Origin: Streptomyces adustus
GTDB lineage: Bacteria > Actinomycetota > Actinomycetes > Streptomycetales > Streptomycetaceae
Assembly: GCF_009377175.1 (NCBI RefSeq)
Contig: NZ_VJZD01000009.1
Location: 1-64,000 of the forward strand
Length of the DNA: 64,000 nt
Direction: 5' to 3'
The notes beneath the pieces were generated by a model. It made no database searches and was not told the origin of the DNA. It saw only the letters and a list, made by a program, of their open reading frames with translations. Positions 1 to 7,728 of the stretch are shown piece after piece (the first letter of the stretch is position 1; each line of letters opens with the position of its first letter). The position numbers and the translations under genes are program-made.

Positions 1-1164
1 GGCGTTGGGGTGGGCGGCGGGCACGCCGGACTCGGGCGTCCAGTCGTTGCCCTTCCAGTCGGTGAGGTGGGCCGGGGTCTCCTCCGTCATGCCCTCCCAC
101 CAGATGTCGTCGTCGTCGGTGAGGGCGACGTTGGTGAAGACGGAGTTGCCCCACAGCGTCTTCATCGCGTTGGCGTTGGTGTGCTCACCGGTGCCGGGCG
201 CGACGCCGAAGAAACCGGCCTCGGGGTTGATCGCGTACAGGCGGCCGTCCTCGCCGAAGCGCATCCAGGCGATGTCGTCGCCGATCGTCTCGACGGTCCA
301 GCCGGAGACGGTGGGCTCCAGCATGGCGAGGTTGGTCTTGCCGCAGGCGCTGGGGAAGGCGGCGGCGACGTACTTGGACTCGCCCTGCGGCGGGGTCAGC
401 TTGAGGATCAGCATGTGCTCGGCGAGCCAGCCCTCGTCACGGGCCATGACGGAGGCGATGCGCAGGGCGTAGCACTTCTTGCCGAGCAGCGCGTTGCCGC
501 CGTAGCCGGAGCCGTAGGACCAGATCTCGCGGGTCTCGGGGAAGTGGGAGATGTACTTGGTGCTGTTGCACGGCCACGGGACGTCCGCCTCGCCCTCGGC
601 GAGGGGGGCGCCGAGGGTGTGCACGGCCTTCACGAAGAAGCCGTCGGACCCCAGCTCGTCCAGGACGGGCTGTCCCATCCGGGTCATCGTGCGCATGGAC
701 ACCGCGACGTAGGCGGAGTCGGTGATCTCGACGCCGATCGCGGAGAGGTCCGAGCCCAGCGGGCCCATGCAGAACGGGACGACGTACATCGTCCGGCCCT
801 TCATCGAGCCGCGGAAGACGCCCTTCTCGCCCTGGAAGATCTCCCGCATCTCCGCGGGGTCCTTCCAGTGGTTGGTCGGACCGGCGTCCTGCTCCCGCTC
901 GGAGCATATGTAGGTCCGGTCCTCGACCCGGGCGACGTCGGTCGGGTCGGATGCCGCGTAGTAGGAGTTGGGGCGCTTGATCGGGTCGAGTTTGCGGAAG
1001 GTGCCCTTGGCCACCAGTTCCGCCGACAGCCTGTCGTACTCGGCCTCGGATCCGTCACACCAGACCACGTTGTCCGGCTGCGTCAGTTCGGCGATCTCGT
1101 TGACCCACGAGATCAGTTCCTGATGGTTGGTGGGGATGACGGGAGCCGCGATGTCGCGCGCCAC
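1..1164 (-). CDS. pckG: Phosphoenolpyruvate carboxykinase (GTP), C-terminus cut by window edge
   Basis: Gluconeogenic and anaplerotic enzyme interconverting oxaloacetate plus GTP with PEP, CO2 and GDP in the cytosol. The visible 388 codons are the N-terminal two thirds of a family that is usually about 600 residues; the rest lies before base 1. The GTP-PEPCK signature FPSACGKTN (P-loop with the hyper-reactive Cys) is present, followed by the kinase-2-like [11 protein letters not shown] and the [13 protein letters not shown] segment that is typical of the GTP class and absent from the ATP class. The start is GTG (1164-1162) with AGGAG a few bases upstream, giving [11 protein letters not shown]. 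It is divergent from the TrhA gene across about 310 bp. No damage is visible in the part present. Confidence 0.96.
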   Translation of the reverse strand, partial: MARDIAAPVIPTNHQELISWVNEIAELTQPDNVVWCDGSEAEYDRLSAELVAKGTFRKLDPIKRPNSYYAASDPTDVARVEDRTYICSEREQDAGPTNHWKDPAEMREIFQGEKGVFRGSMKGRTMYVVPFCMGPLGSDLSAIGVEITDSAYVAVSMRTMTRMGQPVLDELGSDGFFVKAVHTLGAPLAEGEADVPWPCNSTKYISHFPETREIWSYGSGYGGNALLGKKCYALRIASVMARDEGWLAEHMLILKLTPPQGESKYVAAAFPSACGKTNLAMLEPTVSGWTVETIGDDIAWMRFGEDGRLYAINPEAGFFGVAPGTGEHTNANAMKTLWGNSVFTNVALTDDDDIWWEGMTEETPAHLTDWKGNDWTPESGVPAAHPNA

Positions 1165-1475
1165 GATTGCTCCTAAAAAGAGGGGATTTTTTGTTGGAGG
1201 CCCCGTGGGGGCTGCGACCCGGATGCTGCGCCGCGGAGACAGTTCCGCTCATCCGGTGCCGACCGCACTCATTTGATCATCCGACGTGTCCGCCCATATG
1301 TCCAGAGGGCGTCACAGGTGAGCGGAGTGACCATCGCCACGTGTAGCCGGGGTTCTTTGCGTCCACATGGCGTTCGACTGAAGGACTTTTTGCGTTGCCC
1401 GAATCACGTGAGATCATGGACACTCGCAGGCTGTACTGACACGTAACTTACGGTTCCGTAGGTACCATGCCCTCC
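1165..1475. other. Divergent intergenic region pckG / trhA
   Basis: About 310 bp without a convincing gene. It must hold the pckG promoter on the minus strand, where I see no strong -35/-10 pair, and the trhA promoter on the plus strand, with CTGACA at 1436-1441 and a -10-like TACCAT at 1463-1468. The interval between 1300 and 1440 is less GC-rich than the surroundings, as expected of a promoter region. Confidence 0.5.
1446..1463. promoter_or_regulatory. Candidate operator palindrome before trhA
   Basis: An 18-bp imperfect palindrome with core TACGG-TT-CCGTA and flanks ACT/GGT lies just upstream of the trhA start, between a possible -35 (CTGACA) and a possible -10 (TACCAT). Its size and symmetry are of the kind bound by TetR-type dimers. 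The binding factor is unknown; the assignment is inference. Confidence 0.4.
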
Positions 1476-2189
1476 ATGACTGCGCCCGTCCCCGACGCGT
1501 CGACGGACCCGTCGGCCGCCACCCCCGGCCCCGCCGCGCCCGCCCCGTCGCACCCGATCAAGCCGAAGCTGCGTGGCTGGCTGCATCTGGGCATGTTCCC
1601 GGCCGCACTGATCTCGGGACTGGTGCTCACCGCCCTCGCCGACTCCCCACGCGGCCGCATCGCCTGCGGGATCTACGCGCTGACGGCGTGCCTGCTGTTC
1701 GGCGTGAGCGCGCTGTACCACCGGGGCGACTGGAGCCCGCGCATGGACGGCGTCCTGCGCCGCCTCGACCACGCGAACATCTTCCTGATCATCGCGGGCA
1801 CCTACACGCCGCTCACCATGCTGCTGCTGCCGGAGGCCAAGGGGCAGTGGCTGCTGTGGGGCGTCTGGGGCGCGGCGGCCGCGGGCATCGCCTTCCGCGT
1901 CTTCTGGGTCGGCGCCCCGCGCTGGCTCTACACGCCCTGCTACATAGCGATGGGCTGGGCGGCCGTCTTCTTCCTGCCGGACTTCATGCGCACGGGCGGT
2001 ATCGCGGTCCTCGTCCTGGTGATCGTCGGCGGCCTGCTCTACAGCGCGGGCGGGGTGATCTACGGGATCAAGCGGCCCAACCCGTCACCGCGCTGGTTCG
2101 GCTTCCACGAGGTGTTCCACTCCTTCACCCTGGCCGCCTTCATCGTCCACTACGTCGGGATCTCGCTGGTGGCGTACCAGCACGCGTAA
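1476..2189 (+). CDS. trhA: PAQR/hemolysin III family membrane protein (TrhA)
   Basis: Integral membrane protein of the TrhA/YqfA (hemolysin III, PAQR) family, thought to act in membrane homeostasis; no enzymatic activity is proven for most bacterial members. About seven hydrophobic segments follow a Pro/Ala-rich cytosolic N-terminus. The family's metal-ligand pattern is present: a His in LYHRGDW near TM2, then LDHANIFLIIAGTYTPL, and a C-terminal HEVFHSFTLAAFIVHY with paired His. Length (237 aa) is typical. I chose ATG 1476 because a -10-like TACCAT ends 7 nt before it, the spacing seen at other probably leaderless genes here; ATG 1467 (three codons earlier) is the alternative. A strong terminator follows, so it is monocistronic. 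Confidence 0.9.
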   Translation: MTAPVPDASTDPSAATPGPAAPAPSHPIKPKLRGWLHLGMFPAALISGLVLTALADSPRGRIACGIYALTACLLFGVSALYHRGDWSPRMDGVLRRLDHANIFLIIAGTYTPLTMLLLPEAKGQWLLWGVWGAAAAGIAFRVFWVGAPRWLYTPCYIAMGWAAVFFLPDFMRTGGIAVLVLVIVGGLLYSAGGVIYGIKRPNPSPRWFGFHEVFHSFTLAAFIVHYVGISLVAYQHA

Positions 2190-2206
2190 CACCCTCCCCC
2201 CTTTTC

Positions 2207-2239
2207 ATGGCCACGGCTCACGAGCCGTGGCCATTTTTC
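2207..2239 (+). terminator. Rho-independent terminator after trhA
   Basis: A perfect 12-bp stem (ATGGCCACGGCT with its complement) and 4-nt loop is followed directly by TTTTT, one of the few canonical intrinsic terminators in the window. Confidence 0.9.
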
Positions 2240-2271
2240 GTTGCCCGAGCTCTGCCGAGAGCAGACTTCAC

Positions 2272-2302
2272 TTGACACTTAACATCTTTTGACAGCTACT
2301 CT
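2272..2302 (+). promoter_or_regulatory. Promoter of MFS-TetR operon
   Basis: TTGACA (2272-2277) and a second TTGACA copy (2289-2294) precede TACTCT (2297-2302), which ends 6 nt before the ATG at 2309. With a 19-bp spacer from the first TTGACA this would start transcription at about the A of ATG. The duplicated TTGACA block could overlap the operator of the co-transcribed TetR protein. Confidence 0.55.
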
Positions 2303-2308
2303 CATTTC

Positions 2309-3877
2309 ATGGTTACTGTCACGCAAGGCGACGACGTGCCGCGCGACGCCCGCCGCTGGTGGGCTCTGGGCGCCCTGGTCGCGAGCATGCTGGTGCTCGG
2401 TTTCGACATGACGATCCTCAATGTGGCGCTGCCGACGATGGCGGACCAGCTCGGCGCCACCACCGGTCAGCTCCAGTGGATGGCGGACGCGTACATCGTC
2501 GTCTTCGCCGCGCTGATGCTCCCCGCCGGACTGCTCGGCGACCGGTTCGGACGGCGCCGGATGCTGATCACCGGGCTGGTGATCTTCCTGGCCGGCTCCC
2601 TGGTCGGCACCCTGGCCGGCCAGGTGGACTGGGTGATCGCCGCCCGCGCGCTGATGGGCGTCGGCGCGGCACTGGTGATGCCGCTCGCCCTGTCCGTGCT
2701 GCCCTCGCTCTTCGGACCGGACGAGCGCACCCGGGCGGTCGGGATCATCTCGGCCGCCTCGGCGCTCGGCCTGCCCCTCGGCCCGATCATCGGCGGCTTC
2801 CTGCTCAACCACTTCTGGTGGGGCTCGGTCTTCCTCGTCAACGTCCCGATGGTCGCCATCGGCGTCACGGCCTGCGTGTTCCTGCTGCCCGAGACCCGCG
2901 ACCCGGCCTCCCCGAAGGTCGACGTCGTCTCCACCGCGCTCACCGCGTCCGGCCTCGCCGCCCTCATCTACGCGATCATCGAGGCACCCGGGCGCGGCTG
3001 GGGCGACGCACTGGTCCTGTCGTGCTTCGCGGTGGCCGCGGTCCTGCTCGCCGGCCTGGTCCTGCGCGAGCGGCGGACCGAGCGCCCCATGCTCGACATG
3101 AGCCTGCTCGCCCACCGCGGCTTCCTGCTCAACACGGCCGCGGCGACCCTGGTGATGTTCGCCCTGTCCGGCCTGATGTTCGTCCTGCCGCCCTACCTCC
3201 AGGCCGTGCTCGGCAACGACGCCCTGGGCACCGGAGTGCGGCTGCTGCCGATGATGGGCGGTCTGATGATCGCCGCGCGGACCGCCCAGCCGGTGGTGGC
3301 GCGGTTCGGGTCCCGGGCCGTGGTCGCCGTGGGCCTGGTCGTCCTCTCCTTCGCCGCGCTGCTCGGCAGTCGCACCACGACCGACTCGGGTTACGGCTTC
3401 ACCGCGCTGTGGCTGTCGGTCGCGGGCCTCGGCTTCGGCTTCTCGGTCGTCCCGGCGATGGACGGCGCCCTGGCCGCACTCCCCCGCGACCGGGCCGGCA
3501 GCGGATCCGGGCTGCTGATGACGCTGCGCCAGGTCGGCGGCGCGATCGGTATCGCCCTGCTCGGCAGCCTGCTCGCCGGTGCCTTCCGCGACCGGCTCGA
3601 CGTCACCGGGCTGCCGGCGCGGGCCGCCGACGCCGCCGGGGACTCGGTGGTGGCCGCGCACCTCGTCGCCGAGAAGGCGGGCTCGGCCCACCTGGCGGCC
3701 TCCGCGGACGGCGCCTACGTCCACGGCATGGGCCTGGTGCTGCTGGTGTGCGCGATCGCCTCCCTGGCCGCCGCCCTGCTGGCCGCCGCCTTCCTGCCGA
3801 GCACGCGGCCCGCCCGGAACGAGGAGGCCGAGGAGAGCCCGGCCGTGGTCACGCTCACGGGTGATGCCCGACAATGA
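2309..3877 (+). CDS. MFS transporter, DHA2 (14-TM) drug exporter family
   Basis: Proton-coupled multidrug or antibiotic exporter of the inner membrane (QacA/EmrB-like). The 522 residues contain about 14 hydrophobic segments. TM1 has the DHA2-typical LGFDMTILNVALPTM, and the loop after TM2 carries motif A as LLGDRFGRRRML. The substrate cannot be read from sequence. The stop overlaps the next start as ATGA (3874-3877), so it is translationally coupled to a TetR regulator, the classic arrangement of a self-regulated exporter. There is no Shine-Dalgarno sequence before ATG 2309 and a -10-like hexamer lies 6 nt upstream, so the mRNA is probably leaderless. Confidence 0.93.
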   Translation: MVTVTQGDDVPRDARRWWALGALVASMLVLGFDMTILNVALPTMADQLGATTGQLQWMADAYIVVFAALMLPAGLLGDRFGRRRMLITGLVIFLAGSLVGTLAGQVDWVIAARALMGVGAALVMPLALSVLPSLFGPDERTRAVGIISAASALGLPLGPIIGGFLLNHFWWGSVFLVNVPMVAIGVTACVFLLPETRDPASPKVDVVSTALTASGLAALIYAIIEAPGRGWGDALVLSCFAVAAVLLAGLVLRERRTERPMLDMSLLAHRGFLLNTAAATLVMFALSGLMFVLPPYLQAVLGNDALGTGVRLLPMMGGLMIAARTAQPVVARFGSRAVVAVGLVVLSFAALLGSRTTTDSGYGFTALWLSVAGLGFGFSVVPAMDGALAALPRDRAGSGSGLLMTLRQVGGAIGIALLGSLLAGAFRDRLDVTGLPARAADAAGDSVVAAHLVAEKAGSAHLAASADGAYVHGMGLVLLVCAIASLAAALLAAAFLPSTRPARNEEAEESPAVVTLTGDARQ

Positions 3878-4512
3878 ACCCCATGACGGCCGCACAGCGC
3901 ACCACCCCCGCCGACCGCCCCCAGCTGGGACTGAGGGAGCGGAAGAAGATCAAGACCCGGGAGGCGATCCGTGCCGCCACCTACGGGCTGATCAAGGAGC
4001 AGGGGTACGACGCCACGACGATCGACCAGATCGCCGAGCGCGCCGAGGTGTCGCCGTCGACCGTCTTCCGCTACTTCCCGACCAAGGAGGACATCGTCCT
4101 CACGGACGAGTACGACGCGCTCATCATGGAAGAGCTGAGCGCCCGGCCCGCCGACGAGCCGTGGCCGGAGTCCATCCGCTATGTGATGCACCGGGCCCTC
4201 GCCCTCGGCGCCAAGGACGACATCGAGGTGTCCCGGCTGCGCAGCAGGCTGACGGTCGAGGTCCCCGCGGTGCGCTCGCGCATGATGGAGAGCATGTCGG
4301 TCACCGGCCGCATGCTCTGCCAGGCCATCGGCGAGCGCACCGGCCTCGACCCGGAGAGCGTCGAGGTGCGGGTCTACGCCATGTCCCTGGTCGGCGGTCT
4401 GATGGAGGCGTCCCTGTACTGGGCCGAGCGGGGACACACGGACGACTTCCCGGAGCTCATCGACCGCACCCTGGACGTCCTGCAACACGGCCTCCCGCAG
4501 CGGAACTCCTGA
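3874..4512 (+). CDS. TetR family transcriptional regulator
   Basis: DNA-binding repressor, 212 aa. The N-terminal helix-turn-helix spans roughly residues 25-75 and ends with TIDQIAERAEVSPSTVFRYFPTKEDIV, a standard TetR HTH. The C-terminal two thirds is the helical ligand-binding domain of the MftR/AcrR-like type (YAMSLVGGLMEASLYWAE). It overlaps the exporter stop by 4 bp, so it probably represses its own operon until an exporter substrate binds. The operator is probably around the duplicated TTGACA at 2272-2294. ATG 3874 is chosen for the overlap; ATG 3883 is possible. Confidence 0.92.
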   Translation: MNPMTAAQRTTPADRPQLGLRERKKIKTREAIRAATYGLIKEQGYDATTIDQIAERAEVSPSTVFRYFPTKEDIVLTDEYDALIMEELSARPADEPWPESIRYVMHRALALGAKDDIEVSRLRSRLTVEVPAVRSRMMESMSVTGRMLCQAIGERTGLDPESVEVRVYAMSLVGGLMEASLYWAERGHTDDFPELIDRTLDVLQHGLPQRNS

Positions 4513-4546
4513 GACCGCGCACCGCCCCCCGTGTCATCCTGACCAG

Positions 4547-5278
4547 GTGAACCGACCCGAGATCCACGTCGAAGTCGCCCCCGAACTCACCCTGTTCGTC
4601 CCGCACGCCCGACGTCACGGCGCCACCGCCCTGGCCACCGACGGCGTCTCGACCCTCGGCCATGTCGTCGAGTCCCTCGGTGTCCCGCTCACCGAGGTCG
4701 GCTCGCTCGTCGTGGACGGCCGCCAGGTGCCGGTCTCGCACATCCCGGCCGCGGGCGAGTCGGTGACCGTCCGCGCGGTCGAACGCCCCCAGCGGATCCC
4801 CGGCGCCCCGCTGCGCTTCCTCCTCGACGTCCACCTCGGCACCCTCGCCCGCCGGCTGCGCCTGCTCGGCGTGGACACGGCGTACGAGTCGACCGACATC
4901 GGCGACCCCGCGCTCGCCGCCCGCTCGGCCGCCGAACAGCGGGTGATGCTCAGCCGCGACCGCGGGCTGCTGCGCCGCCGTGAGCTGTGGGCGGGCGCGT
5001 TCGTCTACAGCACCAGCCCGGACGACCAGCTCCGCGACGTCCTGGACCGCTTCGCCCCCGAGCTGCGCCCCTGGACACGGTGCACGGCCTGCAACGGCCT
5101 GCTGAGGACGGCCACCAAGGACGAGGTCGCCGACCAGCTCAAGCACGGTACGCAGGCGTCGTACGACGTGTTCGCGCAGTGCCGGGAGTGCGGGCGCGCC
5201 TACTGGAAGGGCGCGCACCACGAACAGCTGGAGGCCATCGTGGAGCGCGCCCTGGCGGAGTTCGCGGGCGAACGCTAG
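4547..5278 (+). CDS. Mut7-C RNase-like protein with N-terminal ubiquitin-like domain
   Basis: Residues 1-80 fit the Mut7-C ubiquitin (beta-grasp) domain, with VESLGVPLTEVGSLVVDG and an RxVERPQRIPG hinge. Residues about 85-240 are the Mut7-C RNase domain: FLLDVHLGTLARRLRLLG carries the first conserved Asp of a PIN-like fold, and SRDRGLLRR the second acidic centre. A zinc ribbon follows (CTACNGLL and CRECGRAYWKG, four Cys). The biochemical role of bacterial stand-alone members is not established. GTG 4547 has no Shine-Dalgarno; a -10-like CATCCT ends 6 nt before it. Its last codons form the left arm of a long hairpin shared with the convergent oxidase gene. Confidence 0.85.
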   Translation: MNRPEIHVEVAPELTLFVPHARRHGATALATDGVSTLGHVVESLGVPLTEVGSLVVDGRQVPVSHIPAAGESVTVRAVERPQRIPGAPLRFLLDVHLGTLARRLRLLGVDTAYESTDIGDPALAARSAAEQRVMLSRDRGLLRRRELWAGAFVYSTSPDDQLRDVLDRFAPELRPWTRCTACNGLLRTATKDEVADQLKHGTQASYDVFAQCRECGRAYWKGAHHEQLEAIVERALAEFAGER

Positions 5279-5297
5279 CTCTTCGCCCGCGAACTCC
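5257..5297. terminator. Bidirectional hairpin terminator with a stop codon in the loop
   Basis: A perfect 16-bp stem (5257-5272 with 5282-5297, starting GGAGTTCGCGGG) encloses a 9-nt loop, CGCTAGCTC, that contains the TAG stop of the Mut7-C gene. The hairpin uses that gene's last five codons as one arm and lies just downstream of the convergent oxidase gene. There is no long U-tract, as is common for terminators in this group. Confidence 0.8.
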
Positions 5298-5301
5298 ACC
5301 G

Positions 5302-7728
5302 CTACTTCTTCACGTCACCCTTCCCGCAGGCGACCCCGTCCCGGTCGCGGTCCAGGGCCAGCGGGTCGTCCTTGCCGTTGACCTTGAGCCGGCCGTAGTG
5401 GTTCGTCTTCAGCCAGGCGCAGCGCGCGGCGGCCGTCTTCTTCACCTGTGCCGGGAAGGCGGTCGGCACACACACGTTGATCGTGCCGTAGTGCCGGTCG
5501 CAGCCGGAGACGGTGGGGCTGACCTGCTGCGAGGTGCGCTTCTTGCCGGGCTCGGTGACCGTGCCGGTCAGCGAGTCGGCGAAGGCGTGCACATGCGGGG
5601 AGGCTTCGGTGGCGCTCAGCGCCGCCGGGCCCTGGAGGTGGACCCACTTCGCCACCGACGGCACGCCGTTGGCGTCGACCGCGAAGAGCATGTACCAGCC
5701 GGGCGGCGCCAGGTTGGGGTTGCTCGTCACGTTCAGGTCGACGTTGTTGCCGCTGACGGACAACGGCAGGTCCACGAACCGCTGGTTGGGGTCGGAGGAG
5801 TGGGTCACGGCGGCCGGGCGGATCAGTTCGGCCTTGGCGACGGGCCGGTCGACGGTGATCCGCTGGGTGTCGCCGTAGGTCCACTGGGTGTCGATGACCG
5901 AAGTGATCGTCGGCCGGGCGCCCTTGAGCAGGTAGGGCGGGGTGTAGATCGACACGTTGTGGTTCCAGGTGCCGTTGCCCGGGTTGTCGCCGGTCGACAT
6001 CACCCGCCCGTCGGGCAGCAGGAACGACGAGGAGTGGTAGCCGCGTGCCTGCGGGTCGGCTGCCACCGGGTCGAAGGTGTTGGTCGCCGGGTCGTACAGC
6101 GACGACTCGAAGACCGGGTTGGCGCGGTTGTGCAGCGCCCCGCCCGTCTCCAGCACCTTGCCGTCCGGCAGCAGCACCGCGGAGACGTACATCTTGCCCT
6201 GGTTGCCGGTCTCGGCCACCGGGCCGTTGCCGAGGTCCACCGTGCCCTGCGGCAGCGGCGGCCCGGCCACGTAGGCGGGGTTGGCCGCCTTGAGGTCGAT
6301 GACGTCGGTCAGCCGGTTGCCGTCCGGGTTGGAGTCGATGTTGCCGCCGCCGAGGGTGAGGACCTTCTGGTCCTGGGCCGGGGGCAGCAGCACGCTCGCC
6401 GACTGGTCGCGCTGGTCCTTGTTCTGGAGGCCGGGGATCTGGGTGATCGTGTTGGCGTTGTAGTCGTAGATCGCCGAGCCGGTACCGGGGATGTTGTTGC
6501 CGAAGACGTGGCTGCCCGAGTAGAAGAGGCGGCCGTCCTGCATCAGGATCATCGACGGGTACAGGCCCCAGTACGACCAGGTCTGGTTGACCTGGGACAG
6601 CGGCAGCCACTTCTGCTGGGCGTTCGACCAGAGCTCGGCGGTCACCGAGCCGGTGGAGTCCTCGCGCAGACCGCCGAAGGAGATGACGTCACCGTTGCCG
6701 AGCTCCGTCGCCGACGGGTACCAGTGGCCGTCGTTGAGGTCGTTGGTCTTGCTGTAGGTCTCGGTGACGGGGTCGAAGATGTACGAGTCCTTGAAGCCCT
6801 CGTAGCCGTGGCCGCCCGCCACCGGGAACGCCTTGTTGCCGCTCATCACCAGCACCCGGCCGTCCTGGAGCTGGACGTGCCCGGCGCAGAACATGTCCTT
6901 CGGGGTCGGGATGACCTTGTAGCTGCCGTCGGCCGGGTTGTAGACCGCCGAGGTGAAGGTGCCCGCGTTGAACTGCTCCTCGCTGTTGCCGGAGCCCGCG
7001 ATCAGCAGCACCTTGCCGTTGTTGAGGACGACGGAGTGCATGGAGCGGACCGGGTTCTGCGTGGGCAGCACCGTCCACCGGCCGTTGGCGCACTCGTCTG
7101 CGGTGCCGGTGCAGGTGGCCGGCGGTGTGACGTCGGGGACCTGTTCCATCGTGTAGTCGTCGGTGGTCGCCGAGCCGGTGCCGTAGACGGAGACACCCCA
7201 GGTGATGCGGTCGGTGCCGGCCGGCACCTCGGGGGTGCGGACCGAGGCCTGGGTCCAGTTGCCCTGCATCTCCAGTGTCTTGAGGTCGGTCCAGTACTGC
7301 CAGCCGGCGGTGGTGTCGTGCCGGAAGAGGGTGACGGCCGCGTCCGGAGTGGTCGTCTTGTACCAGAGCGAGAGGTCGTACTGCTTGCCCGGCGAGACCG
7401 CCGGGGCGCAGGCGGTGGACTCGGTGACCATCGCCTTGCGGTCGCCGTCGACCCGGCGGGTCAGCGTGACCTTCATGGCCTTGGTGCCGGAGTGGGCGTC
7501 GGTGGTGGTGTCGAAGCTGAAGTCGTTGTCGCCCCAGCCCGACTTCTCCCAGCAGTACGGCATGCCGTCGGTGCCGGCCGTCTCGAAGCCGGGGTTCAGG
7601 ATCAGGTTGGCGGCGGAGGCGGGCTGGGGCGAGGCGAGCAGGAGCCCGGCCGTCAGGGCCCCCACCCCGACGAACGCGGTCCTTCTTCGGTTCCCGCCCC
7701 TGCGGTTCACACGGCTGACTCGGTTCAC
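5302..7728 (-). CDS. Secreted galactose-oxidase-type radical copper oxidase with CBM-like and Excalibur domains
   Basis: Predicted extracellular copper-radical oxidase, 808 aa. A twin-Arg-rich signal peptide (about 1-39, ending PASA) leads into a CBM4/9-like beta-sandwich (about 40-190), a Kelch propeller plus DUF1929 domain (about 205-715), and a C-terminal Excalibur calcium motif DRDRDGVAC. Aligned by eye to Fusarium galactose oxidase: Cys281 (KDMFCAGH) and Tyr337 (GHWYPSA) for the thioether cofactor, Tyr564-His565 (ARGYHSSSF), and His643 (VTHSSDP) as copper ligands; spacings agree. The Trp290 position reads Leu/Arg. It starts at GTG 7728 after AAGGAG and overlaps the upstream GT gene by GTGA. 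Likely oxidises the operon's own glycan; the substrate is unknown. Confidence 0.9.
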   Translation of the reverse strand: MNRVSRVNRRGGNRRRTAFVGVGALTAGLLLASPQPASAANLILNPGFETAGTDGMPYCWEKSGWGDNDFSFDTTTDAHSGTKAMKVTLTRRVDGDRKAMVTESTACAPAVSPGKQYDLSLWYKTTTPDAAVTLFRHDTTAGWQYWTDLKTLEMQGNWTQASVRTPEVPAGTDRITWGVSVYGTGSATTDDYTMEQVPDVTPPATCTGTADECANGRWTVLPTQNPVRSMHSVVLNNGKVLLIAGSGNSEEQFNAGTFTSAVYNPADGSYKVIPTPKDMFCAGHVQLQDGRVLVMSGNKAFPVAGGHGYEGFKDSYIFDPVTETYSKTNDLNDGHWYPSATELGNGDVISFGGLREDSTGSVTAELWSNAQQKWLPLSQVNQTWSYWGLYPSMILMQDGRLFYSGSHVFGNNIPGTGSAIYDYNANTITQIPGLQNKDQRDQSASVLLPPAQDQKVLTLGGGNIDSNPDGNRLTDVIDLKAANPAYVAGPPLPQGTVDLGNGPVAETGNQGKMYVSAVLLPDGKVLETGGALHNRANPVFESSLYDPATNTFDPVAADPQARGYHSSSFLLPDGRVMSTGDNPGNGTWNHNVSIYTPPYLLKGARPTITSVIDTQWTYGDTQRITVDRPVAKAELIRPAAVTHSSDPNQRFVDLPLSVSGNNVDLNVTSNPNLAPPGWYMLFAVDANGVPSVAKWVHLQGPAALSATEASPHVHAFADSLTGTVTEPGKKRTSQQVSPTVSGCDRHYGTINVCVPTAFPAQVKKTAAARCAWLKTNHYGRLKVNGKDDPLALDRDRDGVACGKGDVKK

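Noticed and set aside
5-472. Short plus-strand frames over pckG
   Set aside because: They lie opposite the strongly conserved PEP carboxykinase and lack coding features.
2279-3895. Minus-strand frame opposite the MFS exporter
   Set aside because: Composition (Gly/Gln/Arg/His) typical of antisense to a hydrophobic protein; no motifs.
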